NCBI RefSeq assembly: GCF_013376455.1
Contig: NZ_CP045504.1
Location: 3,865,001-3,929,000, forward strand
Source of the DNA: Desulfolutivibrio sulfodismutans DSM 3696
GTDB taxonomy: Bacteria; Desulfobacterota; Desulfovibrionia; Desulfovibrionales; Desulfovibrionaceae
Direction: 5' to 3'
DNA: 64,000 nt
Shown: positions 1 through 7,642 of the stretch, piece by piece
Layout: each line of letters starts with the position of its first letter
Numbering within the stretch: the stretch's first letter is position 1
Notes under the pieces: generated by a model
Database searches by the model: none
What the model saw: the letters and a program-made list of their open reading frames with translations, nothing else
What the model was told of the DNA's origin: nothing
Position numbers and translations under genes: made by a program

Positions 1-1161
1 GCCGTAGAACAGCCCGGCCACGGTCCCGTAGTCCGGGCTGGCGAACAGGCCCACGCACAGGGTGCCGAACGCGCCGCACACGCCATGGACCGAGATGGCG
101 CCCACGGGATCGTCGATTTTGAGCACCTTGTCGATGAATTCCACGGCCAGGACCACGAGGATGCCGGCCATGACGCCGATGATCATGGCGGCCATGGGGG
201 AGACATTGGCGCACCCGGCGGTGATGGCCACAAGGCCGGCCAGGACGCCGTTTAGGCTCATGGACACGTCGGGCTTGCCGTAGCGCAGCCAGGCGGTGAA
301 CATGGCCGACAGACCGGCCATGCAGGCGGCCAGGTTGGTGGTCACGGCGATAAGGCCGATGGTGCCGTTGGCGGCGGTGGTGGAGCCGGGGTTGAATCCG
401 AACCAGCCGAACCACAGGATGAACACGCCCAGGGCCACCAGGGGCAGGTTGTGGCCGGGGATGGCCCGGGCCACGCCGTCCTTGGTGTACTTTCCGATGC
501 GCGGCCCAAGCAGCATGGCCCCGGCCAGGGAGATCCAGCCGCCCACGGAGTGGACCACGGTGGACCCGGCGAAGTCGATCATGGGCGCGTCAAGCTTGGA
601 CAGCCAGCCGCCGCCCCATATCCAGTGGCCGGAGACGGGATAGACCAGGGCGGTGACCAGGGCGCTTAAGATGAGATAGGCCACGAATTTGGTGCGTTCG
701 GCGATGGCCCCGGACACGATGGTCACGGCCGTGGCCGCGAACACGCACTGGAAGAACCAGAAGGTGTACTTCCACAGCCCGTCGGCGTCGGCCGTGCTGG
801 CCTCGGACAGGCCGAAGTTGGAGAAGCCGACGAAGCCGCCCACGTCGTCGCCGAACATCAGCGCGAAGCCGATCAGGAAAAAGGCCGGGCTGCCCGCCGC
901 GAAGTCGAACATGTTTTTCATCAGGATGTTGCCGGCGTTTTTGGCCCGGGTGAGCCCGGTCTCGACCATGGCGAATCCGGCCTGCATGAACATGACCAGG
1001 ATGCCGGCGATGAGCGTCCACATGACGTTGCCGTTTTGCTGGGACAAAAATTCAGGCGCCGAATCCTGGGCGAAACCAGCGCTGGGGAGAACCAGCGCGA
1101 CCAGCGCCGCCAGACCCACGACCGTCAGCGCCTTTGTGGAGAGTGTCCATCTCCGTTTCAT
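1..1161 (-). CDS. amt: Ammonium transporter Amt (3' end outside window)
   Basis: Integral inner-membrane channel for ammonium uptake. The 387 codons in the window start at an ATG at 1161 behind a strong AGGAGG ribosome site. The translation opens with a cleavable-type signal peptide ending near SAGFAQ, then the Amt pattern of hydrophobic helices with family motifs such as QAGFAMVETG, the conserved SGHWIWGGGW segment, the DFAGSTVVH pore segment and WFGWFGFNPGS. The C-terminus runs off the left edge, so any downstream glnK cannot be seen. A sigma-54 type promoter lies about 110 bases upstream, which fits nitrogen control, and glnA lies next upstream on the same strand behind its own terminator. 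Family assignment is very secure. Confidence 0.95.
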   Translation of the reverse strand, partial: MKRRWTLSTKALTVVGLAALVALVLPSAGFAQDSAPEFLSQQNGNVMWTLIAGILVMFMQAGFAMVETGLTRAKNAGNILMKNMFDFAAGSPAFFLIGFALMFGDDVGGFVGFSNFGLSEASTADADGLWKYTFWFFQCVFAATAVTIVSGAIAERTKFVAYLILSALVTALVYPVSGHWIWGGGWLSKLDAPMIDFAGSTVVHSVGGWISLAGAMLLGPRIGKYTKDGVARAIPGHNLPLVALGVFILWFGWFGFNPGSTTAANGTIGLIAVTTNLAACMAGLSAMFTAWLRYGKPDVSMSLNGVLAGLVAITAGCANVSPMAAMIIGVMAGILVVLAVEFIDKVLKIDDPVGAISVHGVCGAFGTLCVGLFASPDYGTVAGLFYG

Positions 1162-1270
1162 AAACCCTACCTCCTCGAAAAATTGTTTTCCCGCTCAACC
1201 GGGCCACCACACGCCGCTCCCCGAAGGGCGCGCGCCGCATACGCGCGGGCAATCGAACAGTCCATTAAAA

Positions 1271-1285
1271 GCAAGAATGAAGCCA
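1271..1285 (-). promoter_or_regulatory. Sigma-54 (-24/-12) promoter of amt
   Basis: On the minus strand this reads TGGC-N7-TTGC, with the GG and GC dinucleotides exactly 12 bases apart as in the TGGCACG-N4-TTGC consensus. Transcription would begin near 1259, leaving a leader of about 98 bases before the amt ATG. RpoN control of ammonium transporters is common, so sequence and context agree. No activator site was identified. Confidence 0.65.
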
Positions 1286-1422
1286 ATTCGTAACAATATA
1301 AAATAATGAGATAATTCTTTTACATGGTGGCGTTTCCTACAATAACGTAGCAAGCGTGGCCTTTCGTCCTACATTTTTGTCTGGAGGGGGGGTGTTTCCG
1401 GGCAACCGCGCCCTGCGCCAGG

Positions 1423-1513
1423 GGAAACGCCGCGCTTCCGAGGCTGGAAAGGTATCCACCTGATTCAGGACCGTTTTGCCGACGGAAACGCCACGCTCCC
1501 GAGGCTGGAAAGG
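1423..1513. repeat. 30-bp direct repeat pair
   Basis: Two copies of a 30-base sequence beginning GGAAACGCC and ending GAGGCTGGAAAGG occur at 1423-1452 and 1484-1513, 61 bases apart start to start, with about two mismatches. The sequence between the copies is not repeated. The function is unknown; a decayed tandem duplication or a paired binding site are both possible. Confidence 0.6.
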
Positions 1514-1660
1514 GCATTCGCCGGGGGGGGGCGTTGCCGCCGGGCAAAGGAGGCGACACGGCCGCCGTTTTATCGGAATACGGCGTGTCCCCGCCACAGG
1601 TCCGCAGTGCGTGGTCGGCCGGGGCGAGAGCCGCGTTTTTGCCGCCATCGGGGGGCGGCG

Positions 1661-1694
1661 AAAAGAAAAAGGCCGTCCCCCGAAGGAGACGGCC
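1661..1694 (-). terminator. Rho-independent terminator of glnA
   Basis: On the minus strand a GGCCGTC/GACGGCC stem with a GC-rich extension is followed by a TTTTTCTTTT tract, starting about 30 bases after the glnA stop codon. Confidence 0.85.
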
Positions 1695-1722
1695 TGGCAA
1701 CGTCGGATCAGATCCTCGCGGA

Positions 1723-3060
1723 CTACAAAATGGGCAGGTAGCGTTCGATTTCCCATTCGGTGATCTGCATGCGGTAGGCGTCCCACTCGGCCTTCTTGTT
1801 GTCGAGCAGGGCGTTGAACAGGTGGTCGCCCAGAACTTCGCGCATCAGGGCGCTCTTTTCCAGGTTGTCGATGGCTTCGCGCAGGCTGCCGGGCAGGGAG
1901 GAGATGCCCTTGGAGGCCATCTCGGCCTCGCTCATCTTGAAGATGTTCTCTTCGATGGGGGCGGCCAGTTCGTATCCGTCCGCAATACCCTTGAGGCCCG
2001 CGCCGAGCATGGCCGCAAAGCACAGGTACAGGTTGCAGGCGGGATCGGGGCTGCGCAGCTCGATGCGGGTGGCGGCTTCCTTGCCGGGCTTGTACATGGG
2101 CACCCGGATAAGCGCCGAACGGTTGCGGCGGGCCCAGGCGATGTACACCGGGGCTTCGTAGCCGGGCACCAGGCGCTTGTAGGAGTTGACCCACTGGTTG
2201 TTGATCAGGCCGAATTCAGGGGCGTGCTTGAGAAGTCCCGCGATGTAGCTCTTGGCTTCCTTGCTCAGGTGGTACTGGTCGGCGCCGTCGAAGAAGGCGT
2301 TTTTCGAGCCCTTGAACAGGGACTGGTGCACGTGCATGCCCGAGCCGTTCTCGCCAAAAAGGGGCTTGGGCATGAACGAGGCGTAGCAGCCGTGCTTGCG
2401 GGCGATCTCCTTGCACACCACGCGGTAGGTGATGGCCATGTCGGCCATGCTCACGGCCTCGTTGTAGCGCAGGTCGATCTCGTGCTGGCTGGGGGCCACT
2501 TCGTGGTGGCTGTATTCCACGGCGATGCCCATGCTCTCCAGGGCGAAAATGATGTCGCGGCGGACGTCATTGGCCATGTCGCGGGGCGGGGCGTCGAAGT
2601 AGCCGCCGAGGTCCAGGATTTTGGGCTCGTTGGCGTTGGCGAACAGGAAAAATTCCAGTTCCGGGCCGACGTAGTAGGTGTAGCCCAGGTCGGCGGCCTT
2701 TTTGGCCATCTTTTTCAGGATGTAGCGGGAATCGGCCACGAACGGGGTGCCGTCGGGAAGCTTGATGTCGCAGAACAGGCGGGCGACGGGACGGTCGGAC
2801 GGCCGCCAGGCCACCAACTGGAAGGTGGTGGGGTCGGGGAAGGCGACCATGTCGCTTTCCTGAATCTTGGTGAACCCGGTGATGGACGAGCCGTCGAAGC
2901 CCATGCCTTCCTCGAAGGCGACTTCCAACTCGCGCGGGGTCACCTGGAAGCTTTTGAGCACGCCCAGGATGTCGATGAACCAGAACTGCACGAACGAAAC
3001 ATTGTAATCCTTGACCGCCTTGAGCACGTCATCAGCATTTTTGCAATTGAATACCGCCAT
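1723..3060 (-). CDS. glnA: Glutamine synthetase type I (alpha-like)
   Basis: ATP-dependent ligation of ammonia to glutamate, the entry point of nitrogen assimilation in the cytoplasm. The 445-residue length is that of the short GSI-alpha form. Visible motifs are the beta-grasp FDGSSI segment near residue 55, the GPELEFFLF active-site strand, NGSGMHVHQSL in the ATP-binding region and the KPGKEAATRIELR segment. The position that carries the adenylylated tyrosine in enterobacterial GlnA (NLYDL) reads NIFKM here, so control by adenylylation is unlikely. The ATG at 3060 has a GGAGG ribosome site about ten bases upstream. A terminator follows, so it appears to be transcribed alone. Confidence 0.96.
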   Translation of the reverse strand: MAVFNCKNADDVLKAVKDYNVSFVQFWFIDILGVLKSFQVTPRELEVAFEEGMGFDGSSITGFTKIQESDMVAFPDPTTFQLVAWRPSDRPVARLFCDIKLPDGTPFVADSRYILKKMAKKAADLGYTYYVGPELEFFLFANANEPKILDLGGYFDAPPRDMANDVRRDIIFALESMGIAVEYSHHEVAPSQHEIDLRYNEAVSMADMAITYRVVCKEIARKHGCYASFMPKPLFGENGSGMHVHQSLFKGSKNAFFDGADQYHLSKEAKSYIAGLLKHAPEFGLINNQWVNSYKRLVPGYEAPVYIAWARRNRSALIRVPMYKPGKEAATRIELRSPDPACNLYLCFAAMLGAGLKGIADGYELAAPIEENIFKMSEAEMASKGISSLPGSLREAIDNLEKSALMREVLGDHLFNALLDNKKAEWDAYRMQITEWEIERYLPIL

Positions 3061-3394
3061 ATGTGTGTTCCTCCGTCGCTGTGTGTTTTGGTCCGGAATC
3101 TGAACCGGCCAATGTGCGCGAGGGCGTTATTAAAGGGATTTCCCGGACGAGGCAAGGGAATACAATGTCAATTTTTGACAAAAATGTCACAATTGAATCG
3201 CGGCATATTTGTAACAATTCGGATTTTCAGGGGTTTCACGCCGCGACATTTTTTCATGCGCGAGGATGAATTTGTTAGAGAGAACCTTCCCATCACGGGC
3301 CGTCGGAGGTGTCGGGGCCGGGCGAAAAACGTTTCGCCACGCGTCCCAACTCCCCCAAGCGGGTGACGGAAAAAAACGATGGCTCAATGCGCGC
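3061..3394. other. glnA upstream region with TGTCA/TGACA repeats
   Basis: No gene. Between 3166 and 3189 the pentamer TGTCA/TGACA occurs three times in alternating orientation, forming overlapping inverted repeats (TGTCA-N5-TGACA and TGACA-AAAA-TGTCA). This may be an operator in the glnA promoter region. I could not place a convincing -35/-10 or sigma-54 promoter for glnA here. Confidence 0.4.
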
Positions 3395-4621
3395 CTATTC
3401 CTTGTTGCGCAACACGTCGAGGATCTGCACGGACCCGGCCTGCCAGGCGGGGTAGGCCCCGGCGGCCAGGCCCAGGATGGCCGAACCGGCCAAGGCCTGG
3501 AGGATGAGCCAGGGATCGAAGACATACGGGAAGTCGCCGAAGCGGTAGACCGCCAGCAAAAGGGCCAGGGCGGCCAGGACGCCGCCCGCGCCGCCCACGC
3601 AGGACATGGCCCCGGATTCGATGAGGAACTGGCGCACGATGTCTGCGCGGCGCGCCCCAACGGCCCGGCGGATGCCGATTTCCATGCGCCGCGAGCGCAC
3701 CAGAAGGACCATGATGGACAGGATGCCCAAGCCCCCCACGGCGAACGACAGGCTGGAGCTGATGATGCCCAGGGTCTGCACCAAGTCCAGGGCCTGCTGC
3801 TTGAGGCGCATGGTGTCCTTGGCCGTGAGCACGGAGAAGTCGTCGGGCTTGGGCGTGCCTGGTCCCACGCCGTGCTGCCGCCGCAGGATGGTTTCGGCGA
3901 CGGCCTTGGCGTCCTCAAAATCCGCGCCGTCGGCAAGCTGGATGTAGACCCCGGAGATGTGCCACCGGTTGTCCAGGCGGCGCATGAGGGTGGACAGCGG
4001 CACGAACACCTGCTCGTCCTGATCCGATCCCGAAAGATCCGCCCCCTTTTCCTCCATGACCCCGATGACCGTCAGCCCCGCCCGGTAAAGAAACACCCGC
4101 TGGCCCATGGCCGCTTCCGGCTCGCCGAAAAGCCGCCTGGCGATGGTGCGCCCCAGCACGCAGACCATGGCCCGGGAATCCTCCTCCTCCTGGGTGAAAA
4201 AACGTCCGAATTCCGGCACGAAGGCCCGCACCTGGGGATAGTCGGGCCAGGTGGCCACCAGTTGGCAGGCCACGCGGGTGTTCCCGGCCCGGATATGTTC
4301 GGTCTTGGAGATGTAGGGCACGCCGCGCGCGGCTGCGGGCAGGCCGCGCATAATGGCCAGGGCGTCGGCCACCTTGAAGTTCTTATGCGAGGGCTGGGTG
4401 CGGGAGTCGCCCCGGGAAAAGCGCAGCTTGCCGGACATGGCCATGAGCAGGTTGGGGCCGAGCTTTTCCGTCTCGATCTCGGCCTTGCGCACCATGGCCT
4501 CGGAGACGTGGCGCACGCCGGTCAGGGCCAGGGCGCCCAAGAAGACCCCGAGCATGGCCAGCACCGTGCGCAGCTTGTGCGTGGAGAGCGAGGAGAGGGC
4601 GATGCGCAGGCTTAAGGGCAT
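3395..4621 (-). CDS. MacB/FtsX-like ABC transporter permease
   Basis: Inner-membrane permease of the MacB-PCD/FtsX type (408 residues). One membrane segment lies near residues 20-40, followed by a large periplasmic domain and three membrane segments in the last 150 residues with the typical MVLLVRSRRMEIGIRRAVGAR loop before the second. I place the start at 4621, where the ATG overlaps the TGA of the preceding regulator gene (TGATG), indicating translational coupling; a longer upstream reading adds 16 residues that overlap the regulator. No ATPase or periplasmic adaptor gene is adjacent, so the substrate is unknown and the partner ATPase must be encoded elsewhere. Confidence 0.85.
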   Translation of the reverse strand: MPLSLRIALSSLSTHKLRTVLAMLGVFLGALALTGVRHVSEAMVRKAEIETEKLGPNLLMAMSGKLRFSRGDSRTQPSHKNFKVADALAIMRGLPAAARGVPYISKTEHIRAGNTRVACQLVATWPDYPQVRAFVPEFGRFFTQEEEDSRAMVCVLGRTIARRLFGEPEAAMGQRVFLYRAGLTVIGVMEEKGADLSGSDQDEQVFVPLSTLMRRLDNRWHISGVYIQLADGADFEDAKAVAETILRRQHGVGPGTPKPDDFSVLTAKDTMRLKQQALDLVQTLGIISSSLSFAVGGLGILSIMVLLVRSRRMEIGIRRAVGARRADIVRQFLIESGAMSCVGGAGGVLAALALLLAVYRFGDFPYVFDPWLILQALAGSAILGLAAGAYPAWQAGSVQILDVLRNKE

Positions 4622-5028
4622 CAGGCGCGGCGGGGTTTTTCCGGATCGCCGGGGACATCCGCCGGACACGGTTCGTCAAAGGGTTCGATGGGCCAGGGAA
4701 AGGTCTGCCGGGCGCGCGTCAGGGCATATGCCTCCACCTCGGCGTGCCAGTCCCGGAACCGCTGCACAAGGTCGCGCCCCAGCTCCGTCAGGCGAAAGCC
4801 CTGCTTGGGGCCGGTTTTTTCCACCAGGGCCGCGCCAAGCACGGATTCCGAACGTTTCAGCCTGCCCCAGGCCGCCCGGTAGGACATGCCCATGGCCTGG
4901 GCGGCCTTGTTCAAGGAACCGAATTCCTCCACGCGCTCCAAAAGCTGGACCCGGCCAAGACCCAAAAACATGTCTCTGCCGGATTCAAGCCATAGGTGCA
5001 GGCGCTGGGTGGGGACTATGTCGTGCAT
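4621..5028 (-). CDS. ModE-like winged helix-turn-helix regulator
   Basis: DNA-binding protein related to the N-terminal domain of the molybdate regulator ModE: the segment from LGRVQLLERVEEFGS through AAQAMGMSYRAAW matches the winged-helix of that family. It lacks the C-terminal TOBE/molybdate-binding domains of full ModE, so the effector is unknown. The ATG at 5028 is preferred because GGAG lies six bases upstream; an in-frame ATG at 5097 would add 23 residues. The 3' end is coupled to the MacB-like permease by a one-base overlap, suggesting that the regulator and permease form one unit. It is divergent from cobL. Confidence 0.75.
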   Translation of the reverse strand: MHDIVPTQRLHLWLESGRDMFLGLGRVQLLERVEEFGSLNKAAQAMGMSYRAAWGRLKRSESVLGAALVEKTGPKQGFRLTELGRDLVQRFRDWHAEVEAYALTRARQTFPWPIEPFDEPCPADVPGDPEKPRRA

Positions 5029-5195
5029 GCCGGTCTCCGCGATAAAGGTGCGATGGTTGTGCGCCGGAGCGGGAACCAGCGGCGCATTGCTCTTCATCTT
5101 CCTGCATACCCCGGGAAGCCCCGGGACGCAAACATCCAGACGCCGGCCTCACGGAAAACGGCAGACACCTGCCTTTTGACCCCGGCCGTCCGGGC

Positions 5196-6566
5196 ATGTA
5201 CACCAGCGCCATGGGCAACACGACACATCCCCTGCTCGTTGTCGGCGTGGGCATCGGCGCGCCGGACATCCCCTCCCAGGCGGCGGACGGCGTGAAAAAC
5301 GCCACGGTGCTGGCCGCAGGGAAGCGCATCCTGGCCGCCTTTGCCGGGCATCCGGCCGAAAAAATTCCGCTGCGCGCCCCCCTGGCCCCCATTCTGGGCA
5401 CCCTGGCCGAACGCCGGGCCGCAGGCGGCCGGGTGGTGGTCCTGGCCGACGGCGACCCGCTTTTTTTCGGCATCGGCCGCACGCTGCTTTCCCGCTTCGC
5501 CCCGGGAACCCTGCGTTTCGTTCCCAACGTGACCGCTGTCGCCGCCATGGCCGCGCGGCTGGGCAGACCCTGGCAGGACATCCCCGTCGTCAGCCTGCAC
5601 GGCCGCAGCGACCACACGGCCCTGTATCAGGCCCTCATGCGGGCCGGACAGGCCGCCGTCTATACCGACGCCGTCAACACCCCAAGCGCCCTGGCTCGGG
5701 CCGTGCTGCACCGGGCCGGGGACGCCTTTGCCCTGCACGTCTTTGAAAACCTGGGACTTGCGGATGAAAACCACACCTCCCTGACGCTGCCCGTGGCCGC
5801 CAATCTCCCGGACGACGCCTTCTCGCCCCTGAATCTGGTCTTTCTCGAACGCCTGGGGCCCCCGGAAATCCCCCTGACCCTGGGGCTCTCCGATGCGGCC
5901 CTGTCCCGCGATGACACCGTGTTCACCAAGCTTCCGTCCCGGGCCGTGGCCCTGGCCCTGCTCGGCGTCCGCGTTGGCGACGTGGTCTGGGATCTCGGCG
6001 CGGGAACCGGCTCCGTGGCCCTCGAAGCCTCCAGGCTGTGCCCGGCAGGACGCGTCTTCGCCGTGGAAAAACACCCCGGACGGTTCGAACACCTGCGCCG
6101 CAACATCCAGAAAACAGGGGCCCTCACCGTCACCCCCATCCTGGCCGCCCTGCCCGACGCCCTCGAAAGCCTGCCCGATCCGGATCGCATCTTCATCGGC
6201 GGCGGACTTTCCCAAAACCCGGATATCCTGAACGCCGCCGCCAAACGCCTCGCGCCGAACGGCCGCATCGTCGTGGCCGCCACGCTCCTGGCCACCCTGG
6301 AACACGCCCGGACCTTCTTCGCCCAGCACGCCTGGACCTGCCGGACCACCCACATCCAGACGTCCACCGAAACCCCCCTGGGCCGCCACCACCGCCTCAC
6401 CCCCGACAACCCCGTGTTCCTCGTGGCCGGGGAACGGGAATGTGGGGAGAGGGCTTCGCCCCCTCCCCACACCCCTCCCCCACCAGGGGGACACTGTCCC
6501 CCTGGACCCCCGAACGGCATCGCCTGCGGCAAAGCCGCAGGCGATGCGGATGATGGGAGGGAGTAA
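5196..6566 (+). CDS. cobL: Precorrin-6Y C5,15-methyltransferase (decarboxylating), CbiE-CbiT fusion
   Basis: Cobalamin (corrin ring) biosynthesis enzyme that methylates C5 and C15 and decarboxylates the C12 acetate side chain. The N-terminal half is a CbiE tetrapyrrole methylase domain (VVGVGIGAPD, LADGDPLFFGIG), and the C-terminal half is a CbiT SAM methyltransferase (VWDLGAGTGSVALEA, FIGGGL). The last 30 or so residues are encoded by GC-rich hairpin sequence and resemble no enzyme domain. The start could be 5196 or the ATG at 5211; neither has a strong ribosome site. cobM follows four bases after the stop, so the two are co-transcribed. Confidence 0.92.
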   Translation: MYTSAMGNTTHPLLVVGVGIGAPDIPSQAADGVKNATVLAAGKRILAAFAGHPAEKIPLRAPLAPILGTLAERRAAGGRVVVLADGDPLFFGIGRTLLSRFAPGTLRFVPNVTAVAAMAARLGRPWQDIPVVSLHGRSDHTALYQALMRAGQAAVYTDAVNTPSALARAVLHRAGDAFALHVFENLGLADENHTSLTLPVAANLPDDAFSPLNLVFLERLGPPEIPLTLGLSDAALSRDDTVFTKLPSRAVALALLGVRVGDVVWDLGAGTGSVALEASRLCPAGRVFAVEKHPGRFEHLRRNIQKTGALTVTPILAALPDALESLPDPDRIFIGGGLSQNPDILNAAAKRLAPNGRIVVAATLLATLEHARTFFAQHAWTCRTTHIQTSTETPLGRHHRLTPDNPVFLVAGERECGERASPPPHTPPPPGGHCPPGPPNGIACGKAAGDADDGRE

Positions 6567-6652
6567 AGGTATGGCCGAAGAAACCCGCCAAAAGTTTTCG
6601 GGGAGGGAGGGTTCGGGAGGGAACCCCCTTTTTCAAAATGGGGTTCCCTCCC
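6441..6652. repeat. Cluster of four perfect GC-rich hairpins at the cobL/cobM junction
   Basis: Four inverted repeats lie in 212 bases: 6441-6471 (GGGGAGAGGGC type, slightly imperfect), 6483-6505 (perfect 11-bp stem), 6517-6547 (perfect 14-bp stem, AAA loop) and 6615-6652 (perfect 13-bp stem). The first three sit in the 3' end of cobL and the fourth in the 5' end of cobM, so they are translated. They resemble dispersed intergenic palindromes that have entered coding sequence. Confidence 0.75.
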
Positions 6653-7413
6653 GATTTCCCTCTTCCCCCAAGGTCTTCTTCATCGGCGCGGGGCCGGGCG
6701 ATCCGGGTCTATTGACGGTCAAGGCGGCGCAGGTGATCGCCGGGGCCGGGCTGGTGCTTTTTGCCGGGTCGCTGGTGCCGCCGGAGGTGGTGGCCGGGGC
6801 CGGTGAGACGGCGCGGGTGCTCGATTCCTCGGGCATGACCCTGGAGGAGACGCACGCGCTTTTGGTTGCCGCGGTGCGGGGGGGGCAGGTCGCCGTCCGG
6901 GTGCATACCGGCGATCCCGCCCTGTACGGGGCCGTGGCCGAGCAGGCGCGGCTTCTCACGCGCGACGGCGTGCCCTGGGAGATCATCCCGGGCGTGACCT
7001 CGGCCTCGGCGGCGGCGGCGGCGCTTGGGGTGTCGTTCACCATGCCCGAGGCCACCCAGACGCTCATCCTGACCCGGCTGGCCGGGCGCACGCCGGTGCC
7101 GGAGGCCGAGAGCCTGCGCGCCCTGGCGGCGCATCAAAGCTCCATGGCCATCTACCTTTCAGCGGGCGATCCCGAGGGACTTGCCCGCGAACTGCTTGCC
7201 GCCGGTCTTTGCCCGGATACGCCCGTCGGCGTGGCCTGCCGCGTGGGCTGGCCGGACGAGCAGACCTTTTTCACCACCATCGCCTCGCTTCCCGCCGACG
7301 TCCATGCCCACGACATCACCCGGCAGACTCTCTTCCTGGTGCTGCCGCACCACGACGCCGAGGCCCGCTCCAAGCTCTACGATCCCGATTTCACGCATGG
7401 CTTTCGCCCCTGA
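6571..7413 (+). CDS. cobM: Precorrin-4 C11-methyltransferase
   Basis: Cobalamin biosynthesis SAM-dependent methylase acting on C11 of precorrin-4 (CobM/CbiF family). The core begins at VFFIGAGPGDPGLLT, continues with LFAGSLVP, VHTGDPALYGA and IPGVTSASAAAAALG, and ends normally. I choose the ATG at 6571 because a GGGAGGGAG tract lies just upstream. Between this start and the core are about 30 residues rich in Gly, Pro and Ser that are encoded by a 13-bp-stem hairpin, unusual for this enzyme; translation could also begin further downstream at a non-ATG codon. Located four bases after cobL. Confidence 0.9.
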   Translation: MAEETRQKFSGREGSGGNPLFQNGVPSRFPSSPKVFFIGAGPGDPGLLTVKAAQVIAGAGLVLFAGSLVPPEVVAGAGETARVLDSSGMTLEETHALLVAAVRGGQVAVRVHTGDPALYGAVAEQARLLTRDGVPWEIIPGVTSASAAAAALGVSFTMPEATQTLILTRLAGRTPVPEAESLRALAAHQSSMAIYLSAGDPEGLARELLAAGLCPDTPVGVACRVGWPDEQTFFTTIASLPADVHAHDITRQTLFLVLPHHDAEARSKLYDPDFTHGFRP

Positions 7414-7581
7414 CGGAAGGGGGGGAAACCCCATACGCTCTTAGTGAGCGCGTATGCCCCGGCCCCCCCCGACTCGGGCCAAGACACCTGGAAAAGCGGG
7501 GGATGACGGCCGGAAAGGCAGGGCGGCGCGATCTTTGGAGCGGGAGAAGGGCAGGCGCAGACATGAGGACATGACGTGGCG

Positions 7582-7614
7582 CAAAAAACGCCGCCCCCCC
7601 GAAGGAGGGCGGCG
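7582..7614 (-). terminator. Rho-independent terminator of the secreted Cys-rich protein gene
   Basis: On the minus strand a CGCCGCCC/GGGCGGCG stem with a CTTCG-containing loop is followed by TTTTTTG, about 30 bases past the stop codon at 7643. Confidence 0.9.
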
Positions 7615-7642
7615 CGGCGTCTGCGGGGAGACGACGGAAGAA

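Larger units (their letters stand above)
1162..1722. other. Intergenic region between amt and glnA
   Basis: About 560 bases without a convincing gene. It holds the amt sigma-54 promoter, a 30-base direct repeat pair (1423-1452 and 1484-1513) and the glnA terminator. ORFs crossing it have no recognisable product and are extensions of antisense frames. Confidence 0.6.

Noticed and set aside
1534-3366. Plus-strand ORF of 610 codons opposite glnA
   Set aside because: Antisense frame of a highly conserved gene; Gly/His/Val-rich shadow composition.
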